NCBI GenBank assembly: GCA_023362775.1
Contig: JALMGJ010000006.1
Span: forward strand, 55,824,501 to 55,888,500
DNA length: 64,000 nucleotides
Direction of reading: 5' to 3'
Source of the DNA: Charina bottae
Taxonomy: Eukaryota > Chordata > Lepidosauria > Squamata > Charinaidae
Shown: positions 1 through 9,851 of the stretch, in pieces
Position numbering within the stretch: the first letter of the stretch is position 1
Layout: every line of letters begins with the position of its first letter
Program-made: the position numbers and the translations under genes
The notes under the pieces: model-generated
The model's database searches: none
The model's input: only the letters and a program-made list of their open reading frames with translations
What the model was told of the DNA's origin: nothing

Positions 1-1246
1 CTAATGCTTTCTTTTTCTTCTGAAAATTCTCAGCCTTTACTGCTCTTTGGAATATAAGGTAATATCTTTTGCCGGCAAGAACTTTTATAGTTCCATTTGA
101 AGCATGCTTCTTAATTTTGGCAGTTTTTTTCATACAAGGCTTGAATTTTCTGTTCGAAAATTGCAGGTTCTTTTTTAAGTCATAGGCAAGGAAGATATTA
201 ATACTTAAGATCAGCTGATTGCCAGTGAAGTTTCTAAACAATCTGAGTTATTGCAAGAGGAATTTGGATTACTGGAAATTGTGAAATGGCAGTTTCATTT
301 CTTGATTTCACAATTTGGTCCAGATGCACTGCCCTTGATATAAATTACTGAATTCCTGATATTATGGGAAGGTGTTTTCAATTATTCTAGATCTACATTT
401 TTTTCAAGAGTATTGCTAAGATAGATATTAGTTATTTTCAAGAACTCAGAAATAAAAAGTTAAAATATCCCATATTAACAAATCATTGGCTAAGGATCTT
501 AAAGAATATTAAGTATGTTTCTTTCCTAACTCATCAGAATTTAACCACTTATAACAAGCTTTTGACTGGAGCAATCCAACAAAAAACATTTTAAGATTTA
601 TTGGAAACTCCAAATAACGTTTAAAAATGGCTGGTTGTTACTTTATATATGTTGGAAGTAAAAAAACGGTGAGGGGACACTCTTCCTATGATATGGGCAT
701 GTCTTACTATTGCCTCATTTTGGTTCAGTATCTTTAATTTTATGAAACCATGTTAACAAACTTCAGTACATTTTAAAATATGAATGTACTCTTGAATTGT
801 CTATAAAAAACTTGGATATATCCAGAATCACAAATTCACTGAGCATGAAGGTCAGCAAGAAATATTATTCCTCAGTATTGGCAAGGCAGTGTGACCTTGT
901 GTGGCAGTTAACAATCTTTGATCATTGATATGTGTTAGCTTTCTGTTGATGAATAGGCTCTCTATTGGCAGAAGGATTGATCAATATTATTCCATGTGGT
1001 CAAGGTTTAATTATGTGTTTTAAAATTGGGTTATTTTCTTTATGTATAATACATTTTTTTGTTGTATCCTTTCCTTTTGTGTTTTGCATTCTTGTTTAGG
1101 GTTTTTTTCTTTTTTCCCCTTTTTTCCCCCTTTTTCTTTTCTTTTCTTTTTTCTTTTCTTCTGTTTCTTTCTCTTTTTTTCTTCTTTTGTATATTAAACA
1201 AATATGTTGAAAAAGATGCATAATTACACAGTATCTGAACTTCACC
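1..1246. other. SLC38A1 intronic sequence, no gene seen
   Basis: AT-rich non-coding sequence upstream of the first visible exon. No SLC38A1 exon could be recognised. The only structure is a strong pyrimidine run at about 1100-1190. Confidence 0.6.
1100..1190. repeat. polypyrimidine (T/C-rich) simple repeat
   Basis: Nearly uninterrupted T/C sequence built from TTTTCTTTTC and TTTTTCCCCC units. The lysine/glutamate-rich ORF on the opposite strand is a product of this composition. Confidence 0.85.
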
Positions 1247-1475
1247 CAGGGCCAGTATAATTTAATGGTTAAGGTGTGAACTTGGATCAAGGAAAGGCAG
1301 ATTCAAGTAACCGCCAACCACAAAGCTCACTGAGTGATTTTGGCCAGTTCTCTTTCTCCATCCAACTATCTCACAGTGTTTGTGGAGATAGCATTTAAGG
1401 GATTCCCTCACCCAAATATACCACCCGGAGTTCTCAGAGAAGAGATGGTATATAAATGCAACTAATTAATTGGAA
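1247..1475 (+). repeat. decayed tRNA-derived SINE (MIR/CORE-like)
   Basis: GCCAGTATAATTTAATGGTT resembles an A box. A middle part (TGATTTTGGCCAGTTCTC) resembles the core of the CORE-SINEs seen elsewhere here, and it ends in GATGGTATATAAATGCAACT. Heavily diverged. Confidence 0.45.
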
Positions 1476-2091
1476 TTACTCTAGCTCCTAGTCTAATCAC
1501 TGCACCACACTGCTGGTAGTGACACTCCCATTTTGCTATGAAACACATCAGAAAATATTCCTTCACAGTAACTCAGATGCTAGAGGTAAAAATCAAAATA
1601 GCATCCCCATAGTGATTTTTAAAAGGCGAATGAATAAATAAATAAATAAATAAATAGTTATGGTCCCCAATAATAACATGTTTTGCTCTCTATGAAATTT
1701 AGTGACATTACAAATATTGATGAAAAAAGTGGTGTGCCTTCCATAACATATGCTCCTGGCATATGTACCTAGTCATCAGTGCTCTGTTTGCATCCAAACT
1801 GACTATGGAACATCCTTTGAAAAAGGCCTTGAAGCCTCAACTTCAACTTATACAGACTGTAGCTGCCCAACTACATGTGAGGAACACACAATCTGAATAT
1901 AACTTGAGCAGATTCCGTACCAAGTGCAATGACTGCTGGTATACTTTTTGGGCCTAGTTCAAAGTTCTGGTTGTTACTTGAATAATCTACATGGTTTGAC
2001 AGAAGGTTATTTGAAGAACAACCTATGCCACCTTCTCTAATTGGATACCAAACAGATGTATTAAGAGGGCCTTTGTACAGATTCATCTTAT
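1476..2091. other. intronic sequence with short (AAAT)n
   Basis: Unique-looking AT-rich sequence. A short AAAT array lies near 1634-1656. No coding signal is recognised. Confidence 0.5.
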
Positions 2092-2505
2092 TTATTTTAT
2101 TTATTTATTTGTCATACTTAAATACTACTAAAAGTCAATAAAAATATCTAATACAATTTGATCCAAGCAATGGTAGATATTACTATCCCGAAGGTTGAAA
2201 AGGCTGGTCAAGGTAGGTCTAAGAGACCAGCCAACCCCAAGACTGGCTATTCCCCTCCCCTCCCCAAGCATGGTGGCAAAACCAGGTCTTTAGATTTTTT
2301 TCTAAAGTCCAGAAAAGAGGGGGCCAATCTTATTTCAGGGGGAAGGATATTCCAAAGGGCGGGGGCTACTGCAGAGAAGGCATGCCTCATGGACCCCGTC
2401 AGATGGAACTCTTACAGACGGGGCTCGTAGCATGCCCTCTCTGCAGGACCGGGTGGGACGGGTTGATGTGACAGGGATGAGACGGTCCCTCAGGTCATCT
2501 TATGC
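2092..2505 (-). mobile_element. L2-clade LINE 3' fragment
   Basis: Starts on the + strand with a TTTATTTATTTATTTG tail. It continues with the reverse complement of the L2 C-terminal coding end: the GGCAAAACCAGGTCTTTAGA and GGGATGAGACGGTCCCTCAG signatures that recur in the other L2 copies here. It meets an oppositely oriented L2 piece at about 2505. Confidence 0.75.
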
Positions 2506-3240
2506 ACCAGTTGCCCCCTTTCCTCGACTGGGAGGCCCTTCAGATGGTCACTCACACACTGGTCACCTTGCAACTGAAGTATTGCAATGTGCTCTACATT
2601 GGGCTGCCCTTGAAGACCATCCAGAAGCTACAGCTGGTTCAAAATGCAGCAGCCTAAGCAGTAACAGGCACTTCTCATTATGCTCATGAGTCATCCCTGC
2701 TACACAACCTGCATTGGTTGGCAGTTGGCTTCCATGTGCAGTTCAAGGTTCTGGTCATTACCTATAAAATTTTTCATGGCATAGGGCAGGGCTTTCCAAA
2801 GTGCCACCACTGGCAACACATGAGTGGCGGCAGCGGCAGCGCGGCGGCGGCGCGCGCGCACGGCGGCGGTGCGGGGGGCGCACGTGCATGGCAGTGGCGC
2901 GGGGGGCGTGTGGCGGCGCACGCGTGCACGGTGGCGGCGGGGGGGCGTGCGGTGGCGCGCGCGGGCACGGGGGCGGCGCAGGGGGGCGTGCGGCGGCGCA
3001 CGTGTGGCGGCGGCAGCGGCTGCCGCCATGCACACACACACCACCGCTTCTGGGTGGTGTGGCGACACATTTTTGTGTCGCGACACACAGTTTGGAAAGC
3101 TCTGGCATAGGGCCTGGTTATATCCAGGACCACCTCTCTATAGTTTCTTCCCGTCCGGTATGATCTGGCAGAGTGGGTGCACCCCAGGTCCCTTCAGTTA
3201 AATGTGGTCATCTTGTGGGATCCAGGAAGCATGCCTACTC
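2506..3240 (+). mobile_element. L2-clade LINE fragment split by a hAT insert
   Basis: The + strand encodes decayed L2 C-terminal sequence (CACTCACACACTGGTCACC; AAGCTACAGCTGGTTCAAAA; TGCATTGGTTGGCAGTTGGC). It is interrupted at 2787-3104 by a GC-rich hAT element and resumes with GGGCCTGGTTATATCCAGG. The head-to-head junction with the preceding - strand L2 fragment suggests inversion during retrotransposition or two insertions. Confidence 0.72.
2787..3104. mobile_element. GC-rich non-autonomous hAT element, copy 1
   Basis: Ends are CAGGGCTTTCCAAA and TTTGGAAAGCTCTG, inverted to each other. Both sides carry the 8-bp target duplication GCATAGGG (2779-2786 and 3105-3112), which indicates the hAT superfamily. 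The 318-bp interior is mostly GGC/GCG triplet-like sequence (CpG-dense), plus a short TGTGTCGCGACACA palindrome near the right end. The long ORFs here in several frames come from lack of stop codons in GC-rich DNA. Confidence 0.88.
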
Positions 3241-3564
3241 TGTTGCTGCCTCTGGCCAGACATTTGAGGATTTATAGACCAGAGCACATGTGGAAGGTAT
3301 AAGTTTTAAGAAGTTAGCCTGTGTTTATTTGAGCCTGCCGGGCCCTTAAGATCAGCAAACAATACAGAATTAATCACTAAATTATAAAATACTTCTATAA
3401 CACAAAGGTTTCTCATTATACCCTATAATATTAATGTTAATAACATAAGATATATTTACTATAAAATACCTATGAGATTAAAAGGTATAAATTAAAAGCA
3501 ACAAGTAAACAAGCCAATTCCTTATCAAGTTAAAAGCAATAAAACTATATTACTTAGAAAAGCT

Positions 3565-3825
3565 TTAATTATTATTTATTTATTTATTTTCTCTCCCGCC
3601 TTTATTATTTTTTATAAATAACTCAAGGTGGTGAACATACCTAATACTCCTTCCTCCTCCTATTTGCCCCACAACAACAACCCTGTGAGGTAAGTTTCTC
3701 AGCTCAACTTGGGAGTGACTGGCCCAAGGACACCCAGCCAGCTTTCATGCCTAAGGAGGGACTAGAACTCAGAGTCTCCTGCTTTCTAGCTTGTTGCCTT
3801 AACCACCAAACCAAACTGGCTCTCT
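3565..3825 (-). repeat. tRNA-derived CORE-type SINE
   Basis: On the - strand it begins GAGCCAGTTTGGTTTGGTGG (tRNA-like A box). It contains GAGTCCCTCC-type B-box sequence and the CTGGGTGTCCTTGGGCCAGT core, and ends in an AATAATAAAGGCGGGAGAG tail. Same family as copies at 7421, 27820, 45424 and 54080. Confidence 0.8.
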
Positions 3826-4046
3826 TAATCAATAAATCTATGTATCTAGAAACTTAGATCAATAATATGAATATTACTAGCCCAACTAAGGCTTACTGGC
3901 TATCAGGTCCCATTGTATTGATATGATCGTTTGAAAAGGTGAAAAAAATTAAAATGCATAGAAAGTTGTGGAATGATGATCCATTAAGTACATAAATGAA
4001 CATAATAATAAATTACTGAATATGTTGTCCTTTGAATTTCTATCAG

Positions 4047-4105
4047 GCTATCTTGGCTATACTAGCGGATTTTCCCTGACATGCATGGTATTTTTTCTCA
4101 TAGTG
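4047..4105 (+). CDS. SLC38A1: SLC38A1 coding exon (TM5 region)
   Basis: First recognisable exon of a SLC38 sodium-coupled neutral amino acid transporter, which moves glutamine, alanine and similar amino acids into cells with Na+. After an AG at 4045-4046 the exon completes a Gly codon and reads YLGYTSGFSLTCMVFFLIV, then a GTAAG donor. This is the hydrophobic helix of SNAT1 that precedes the large extracellular loop. It starts in phase 2 (two bases of a split codon) and ends in phase 0. The exon before it, expected to end in a Leu-Leu-Lys-Asn-Leu-Gly stretch, was not found in 1-4046, so the 5' half of the gene lies left of the window. Confidence 0.9.
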
Positions 4106-4202
4106 GTAAGTTTGGCTTAATGTTTCAATTTGGTCTAAGTGATCAAATTTCCAATTTAAAGCCATTTGCTGGGAATCTTTCAACTGTGGTCCTTTATTGT
4201 AG

Positions 4203-4322
4203 GTTATTTACAAGAAATTTCAGCTTCCCTGTCCTTTTCTGGACAAAAATGCAACAGATGTTACCTTTTCCAATGTTAGCTTTGAGGCATGCAGACCAAA
4301 GTATGTTACATTTAATTCTAAG
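4203..4322 (+). CDS. SLC38A1: SLC38A1 coding exon (extracellular loop)
   Basis: Forty-codon exon in phase 0 on both sides, with a TTGTAG acceptor and a GTACGT donor. It begins VIYKKFQLPC and ends CRPKYVTFNSK. These are the boundaries of the large extracellular loop of SNAT1. Two cysteines (LPC and EAC) bracket the loop, as do those forming the known SNAT disulfide. Between them are two N-glycosylation sequons, Asn-Ala-Thr and Asn-Val-Ser. The loop interior differs from the mammalian sequence I know while the cysteines and glycosylation potential are kept, as expected for a fast-evolving ectodomain. Confidence 0.92.
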
Positions 4323-5201
4323 GTACGTTTTTTTTCTACAATATTTGCCATTGCTTTCCAATTCTCCCAGGATTTTCAGTCAGAAAGGTTTCCATGTGGC
4401 ATGTGTTTTTTCTCTACAATTGTTCAAAGATTAAATTCAGCAAAAATTCATCTAGCAAAATAAAAATAGATATATATATATAATGGGAGAATGTGCTATA
4501 AAGAGCAGGTTTGAACAGTCTGTAGAAAATGAATGTTAGAATGCAGAATTTATTTTAAATTAATTTTAGGTTGATACTAACTTTTAAGAAGTTAGTTTTA
4601 AGTTCAATCATGGAATGTGCTTTTTAAAATTTTTAATAAGAAATCTCAGTCTGTATACTGGTAATGGAGGGTAAAACTAAATGATGCTCAAGAACTCTGT
4701 ATTCCATAGACATATATGACTAAGTAAATTATCTTCCAAACCTTCATAAAGGTTATTTTATGCTACTGGAATTTTCTTAATTGTAAAGTTTCGCAACCTT
4801 TGAACATACGTACAGAAAAAAAACAATGCTATTTTACGATCTGATATTTTCATCTGATGGAAGGTACATTCCTTTAATACAGTTTTCTCCAGCTTCATGG
4901 CATCCAGATGTTTTGGACCAAATTGCCACTAGTCCAGGCCAGTGATGAGGGGTGATGGGAGATGTAGTTTAAAATAACTGGAGGACACCAAATTAGAAAA
5001 GAATGTTTCTGTGAAAGGACTTTATAATCAGAGAAAGAAATTTCTGGATCTCATCCCCTATATGATGCTTTCCTCCCATACGGCTTGAATATTACTGCAG
5101 ATGCAAAAGTACAGAAAATTCCAATCCTGATATTTGAAACAATAAAGATTTTATAATGACTTTAGGAAAAATATCCTGATTCTTACTTTCTTTTTTAACA
5201 G
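4323..5201. other. SLC38A1 intron
   Basis: AT-rich intronic sequence. A degraded foldback remnant lies at about 4905-4995 (GGACCAAATTGCC and GGAGGACACCAAATT). Nothing else is recognised. Confidence 0.6.
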
Positions 5202-5281
5202 AGTGTGTATGCTTTGCCTACCATTGCATTTGCATTTGTGTGCCACCCGTCAGTCCTTCCAATCTACAGTGAACTTAAAGA
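5202..5281 (+). CDS. SLC38A1: SLC38A1 coding exon (TM6)
   Basis: Acceptor TTTTTTAACAG, then SVYALPTIAFAFVCHPSVLP and IYSELK, with a GTAAGA donor after GA (phase 2). The string VYALPTIAFAFVCHPSVLPI is the signature of SNAT1. As I recall it, the SNAT2 paralogue reads quite differently here (VYELPI...CHPEVLPIY), which is one reason for calling SLC38A1 rather than SLC38A2. The segment is transmembrane helix 6 and the start of a cytosolic loop. Confidence 0.94.
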
Positions 5282-5707
5282 GTAAGAGAATATTTATTAC
5301 TGATTATTAAAAAGAACATTTTTGTCTGAATGACAGGAGTGTTGAGATTGAGCTATATCCTGCAGTCCTGGGGGGGGAGATATTTGACACCGCTCCCCCC
5401 AGCAATCCAGAAGGGGTTGGTTCATAGGGGTGGGGGGTAGATTTAAGGGAAGATATTACTAGTTGGGCATTTTCATTAGAACTGCAAAGCTATTTGTAGA
5501 AATACCAACGATGCTAACAATCAACCTGAAAGGATCTTGAGCCACAGCAGCATTAACCACATCTGGGTCAAAGGCAGCTTACTAGCAGAGATACAAATGG
5601 TGTTTTTTTTCCTGTCCCTTCCAACCTTACACTTTCTATTAGGTGTTACATTCTATTAAAAAGTTAAATATATAACCACTATACTACTAAAATTTGAAAG
5701 GCAAAGT
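5282..5707. other. SLC38A1 intron
   Basis: No gene or repeat recognised apart from short G and C runs at about 5370-5440. Confidence 0.5.
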
Positions 5708-6403
5708 TAATTCCGAACAGTCACTCATGCCCTTGTCATCTCCCATATAGATTACTGCAACGCGCTTTACATGGGGCTACCATTTAAGAGTATCCGGAAG
5801 CTTCAGCTGGTCCAGAATACGGCTGCACGGGTAGTTCTGGGTGCAATAAGATCAGCACATGTAACACCGCTACTCTGTGAGCTGCATTGGGTACCAGTTT
5901 GCTTCCGGGTCCAATTCAAGGTGTTGGTTATCACCTTTAAAGCCCTACATGGCATGGGACCAGGGTATCTGAGGGACTGTCTTATCCCGATCATATCCAC
6001 CCGTCCCACCCGATCATGCTGCTTCAGATCCCATCACTAAAAGAATTCCATCTAGCGGGGTCCAGGAGGCATGCCTTCTCTGTGATAGCACCCGCCCTGT
6101 GGAATAACTTGCCCCCTGAGGTGAGACGGGCACCCTCGGTCCTGGCCTTCAGGAAGTCTTTAAAGACCTGGTTCTGCCGCCTTGCCTAGAACGAAGGAAA
6201 TAATAGTTCCTCCTGGGGGTGGTTAGCTTAGTAATATCCTCCTTTTAAGAACACACCATCTTTTGGATTTTTTTTATTTTTTATAATAGTTTTTAGATGT
6301 ATAGGTTTTTAACTTTTTATATTGTGATTGTAAACCGCCCAGAGTCTACCATGGTGGAGATGGGCGGAGATAAATCCAAATAATAAATAAAATAAATAAA
6401 TAA
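5708..6403 (+). mobile_element. L2-clade LINE 3' end, 5' truncated
   Basis: Encodes the L2 C-terminal region with visible motifs: THALVISHIDYCNALYMGLP, then ELHWVPVCFRVQFKVLVITF and further on a decayed APALWN block. The ORF is open for only about 90 codons. The 3' UTR contains GTAAACCGCCCAGAGTCTAC and ends in AATAAATAAAATAAATAAAT repeats typical of this family. Confidence 0.87.
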
Positions 6404-6785
6404 ATAATTGGATTCTCAGATCTTCTGAGGCCTCTTTGTGTTAAATATATGTAAGCCAAATTAAAAATCTGAAAACAGAGGTAGAGGGCCAGGTTGTCAG
6501 TGATTGATTGATTGGTTGGTTGATTTAATATTTAAATATTAATCTAAGTTTGAAAAATCACTGATTAGCATGGAAGAAAGAATAGACTTATTGATGAGTG
6601 CATGGTCTGAAAATAGCCTGCTCCATCTGTCCTGGCTGTTTCCTGCTATTTGAAGTCCTTAAATTAGGGATTCAAGTTATTAAGCCTAGCAGCGTACATA
6701 CTGTAAGCACAACATAGAGTGTGCTGCTTTAGTGAGCCACCACTTCTGCTTAGTAGCCTATTTTGACTGTTTAATACTTGATTAA
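6404..6785. other. SLC38A1 intron
   Basis: Short unique stretch between an L2 and a SINE, with a GATTGATTGATTGG run near 6500. No gene seen. Confidence 0.5.
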
Positions 6786-7082
6786 GGGGCCGCGATGGCT
6801 CAGCGGGTAAGACGCCAGGCTTGTCGATCGGAAGATCGCAAGTTCGGAGGTTCGAATCCCTAGCCCCGCGTGACGGAGTGAGCTCCCGCACTCGCCCCAC
6901 CTCTTGCCAACCTAGTAATTTGAAAGCATGCAAATGCAAGTAGATTAATAGGTACCACTTCAGTGGGATGGTAACAGCGTTCCGCGCGCGTCATGCCGGC
7001 CACATGACCGTGGAAGCGTCTTTGGACAACGCTGGCTCTTCGGCTAACAAACGGAGATGAGCACCAGCCCCTAGAGTTGGAT
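6786..7082 (+). repeat. Sauria-type SINE, 3' truncated
   Basis: tRNA-like head GGGGCCGCGATGGCTCAGCG with A box and GGTTCGAATCCCTAGCCCCG B box. The conserved body is GAGCTCCCGCACTCGCCCCA, then GAAAGCATGCAAATGCAAGT, then AACAAACGGAGATGAGCACC. It stops at CTAGAGTTGGATA without the usual GGGGAACCTTTACC tail and abuts an inverted copy. Confidence 0.9.
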
Positions 7083-7089
7083 ACTCTAC

Positions 7090-7305
7090 GTGGCCGCATG
7101 ACACGCGCGGAACGCTGTTACCTACCCACCGAAGTGGTACCTATTAATCTACTTGCATTTGCATGCTTTCGAATTGCTAGGTTGGCAAGAGCTGGGGCGA
7201 GTGCAGGAGCTCACTCCGCACGCAGGGCTAGGGATTCGAACCTCCGAACTTGCGATCTTCCGATCGACAAGCCTGGCGTCTTACCCGCTGAGCCACCATG
7301 CCCCT
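7090..7305 (-). repeat. Sauria-type SINE, inverted partner
   Basis: Reverse complement of the preceding SINE from its CGCGCGTCATGCGGCCAC segment to the tRNA-like head (ends GCCACCATGCCCC). With the + copy it forms an inverted repeat with arms of about 215 bp and a loop of about 90 bp. Confidence 0.9.
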
Positions 7306-7420
7306 ATAAAATAAAAATAGTATCCAATAAAATAATATCAAGTAACAGCAAGCACAGTGAGAATAACATCTCAAAATAAAATTTTACATGTCTGTGACAT
7401 AGAAACCTTCTAAAAGCCTC

Positions 7421-7765
7421 TTTTTTATTTGTTTATTTTCTATCCCACCTTTATTATTTTTATAAATAACTCAAGGTGGCGAACATGCCAAATACTCCTT
7501 CCTCCTCCTATTTTCCCCACAACAACCACCCTGTGAGGTGAGTTGGGTTGAGAGAGAGTGGCTGGCCCAAAGTCACCCCGCCGGCTTTCATGCCTAAGGC
7601 AGGAATAGAACTCTCAGTCTCCTGGTTTGCCATTGGCTCCTTCCTAGGGCTGAGAGACAGGGACTGGCCCAAGGTCACCCAGCCGGCTTTCATGCCTAAG
7701 GCGGGACTAGAACTCTCAGTCTCCTGGTTTCTAGCCCGTTGCCTTAACCAAACTGGCTCTTGCCA
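7421..7765 (-). repeat. CORE-type SINE with 102-bp internal duplication
   Basis: Same SINE family as 3565-3825. The middle is duplicated: the CTCTCAGTCTCCTGGTTT motif occurs at 7611 and again at 7713, joined through CCATTGGCTCCTTCCTAGGG. The SINE at 27820 has the same junction and the same 102-bp period. Confidence 0.85.
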
Positions 7766-8820
7766 AAAATCCACCAGAGAAGGGGCTAGCCTGATCTCCC
7801 AAAGCAAGAAATTACATGGTTTAGATCTAGCCATTGTGAAAGTCCTTTCTGTTGTCCCTAGGAAACTTGCTTTCATTATTTTTGGGACATAGAGAAGAAA
7901 CTTTCCATCAAAACTTAGGATGCAGGCAAGCTGTCCCTAAGGGGTCTTGGATAAGCCTTTTATATGTCTTCAGTAACGCTTTGAACTGCACATGGAAACA
8001 AACTCCATTCTAAATAGCAGCATGTAGGGAGCCTGCTCAGATTCAGAATCCAGAGGAAGTGTTACTGTGAAGGCATAATCAGGATCTTTCCCATCTTATA
8101 GGGATGGAGGTGTAATTCTTTTTCTCATGCCATAATCACAAAAGAGTCCTTCTCTTCCTCCACCCTTCCAAGAACTGCTGTAGCTTTCCTATGGAACTAG
8201 ATAGGAATTTTGGGCAGCACCAAAAACTCTTATTGGGTTTGTTGAGATCATTCCAGCAGTTGATATTTGCAGTGGGAGAAAATATACTCATAGTGCTAAT
8301 CCACATGTTTAATCACATATATTACCAGACTTAGAGTAAGTTCATTGATTTGCTTCCACTATAGACAAATCTTTTCAGGGGCCCACTTGCATTACCCCGA
8401 CACTGTTACTGAAAACATTGCAAAAAGAGATGAGGTAGGGTGCTAGCAAGGAGGGAGGCTTTTCAGTTGTGGTGCCCCAATTTTGGAACCTGCTTCCCAA
8501 GGAGGCTCTTTAGGACTTTCCCCCAGGATTGCAATTTTTAATCTGTAAGGAGATCTTGTTTCCCATTACAGTGAGTGTTTCTTCAGTTTTGTGGTGTGTA
8601 CATTATATTTTAATTCTGTTTTAGGAATGCAAGCTGTCTTGAGATTATGTACAGTATACTTAAGGAAGGTCTTCTAAAGAAATAAATAAATATATACACC
8701 TCCATGGGAAATAAACTGAGGAGTTGGGCAGCCTCTGAATGGAAATAATAATAATACCACCAATATTCATTTACCTCTTCATTCCTTTCCTCTCCCCCCC
8801 CCCCTTTTCTTTTTCCACAG
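7766..8820. other. SLC38A1 intron
   Basis: AT-rich non-coding sequence with no recognised repeat. A run of C residues at 8793-8805 lies just before the exon acceptor. Confidence 0.55.
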
Positions 8821-8921
8821 TCATTCCCAGAAAAGAATGCAGATGGTTACAAAAATCTCTTTCTTTGCCATGTTTGTCATGTACTTCTTAACTGCTATTT
8901 TTGGCTACTTGACATTTTATG
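8821..8921 (+). CDS. SLC38A1: SLC38A1 coding exon (TM7)
   Basis: The exon follows an unusual acceptor whose polypyrimidine tract contains a run of about a dozen C residues (8793-8805) before TTTTCTTTTTCCACAG. It reads HSQKRMQMVTKISFFAM and continues through FVMYFLTAIFGYLTFY, transmembrane helix 7, to a GTATGT donor in phase 1. The basic SQKRMQ segment is the cytosolic loop between helices 6 and 7. Confidence 0.94.
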
Positions 8922-9732
8922 GTATGTATGTATTCAGTCTTCCCTAACATGCATGAAATTTTAGGTAACCTCTTCTTGACCTCATAGTACTTTTTAAAGC
9001 AAGCAGCTGAGGTCAATAATGATTGCATATAATTCATACATTATAGCATTCAAATAAGGATTTTATAAAATGGTGTGTGGTGCCACTTCCTTACTCCTTT
9101 GCACAGAAAGTAACATCCAGATCAGGAGGCCCTATGCTTAATTTGAAAAGGGCATTTTTCTTGTCTGGATATTGTACCCATACTCTTTCCTGCAACAAGA
9201 AGGTTGTGGAAGAAGTGGGCAAATCAAGCACTATCATAATAGACTCATGTTGCATCCTTACTGCAGAGCAAATCATCATGGGCAAATTTTTATTATTAGC
9301 ATAAATCTCTACCTCTGCAATACATATTTATTTCATCTTTGCACTTGTTTCAGGGTTCTGAAAGGAACATATAGAAGACGATTGTGCAAATCACCTAAAC
9401 TTTGATTTAAATTTGAAATTCAGATCAGAAAATTGATTTGATTCAGAAAATCAGGTTGATTCTCACTTCTAAATCAATTAAGGAAAAGTATACATCCATA
9501 AACATAAATATTCATTGAATATTGAATTACTGAACTGAGGCCAAATCTCTGCTAGCAGATACAGATGGATCCAACACAGTTTGATGCACTGAACTATTCT
9601 GACAATTCGATTTGAAGGGGTGATTCACCAGCCTCTTGTCAACAGATTAATCACATGGCTCTTGCTAAGTGGCAGCTTGTATTAATTAATTATCTGACTG
9701 CTAGAACAGCTCTATCATTGTTTTCTCTGCAG
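8922..9732. other. SLC38A1 intron
   Basis: No repeat or gene recognised. Two overlapping small ORFs near 9080-9400 show no family features. Confidence 0.55.
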
Positions 9733-9851
9733 AATCTGTACAGTCAGATTTACTTCACAAATACCAGAATAAAGATGACATCCTTGTCTTAACTGTTCGT
9801 GTTGCCGTCATTGTTGCAGTCATACTCACAGTCCCCGTGTTGTTTTTCACT
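9733..9851 (+). CDS. SLC38A1: SLC38A1 coding exon (TM8)
   Basis: A CTCTGCAG acceptor completes a Glu codon, then SVQSDLLHKYQNKDDILVLT and a helix ending VAVILTVPVLFFT, with a GTAAGT donor in phase 0. This is transmembrane helix 8. In the family this helix carries a Thr that contributes to Na+ binding (known from SNAT2), and Thr residues are present here. DLLHKYQ.KDDIL.LTVR is characteristic of SNAT1. Confidence 0.94.

Noticed and set aside
1..40. Possible SLC38A1 exon after TTCTCAG near 32
   Set aside because: The short frame before GTAAT does not match any SLC38A1 segment expected before the TM5 exon.
2700..3201. Five overlapping ORFs of 116-130 codons on both strands
   Set aside because: They all overlap the GC-rich hAT element. 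Arg/Ala/Pro/Gly-rich translations on both strands are what stop-free GC-rich repeats give.
6786..6860. tRNA gene candidate (A and B box, GGTTCGAATCC)
   Set aside because: It is the tRNA-like head of a Sauria SINE repeated at several loci with the same downstream body. No 3' acceptor stem is formed.
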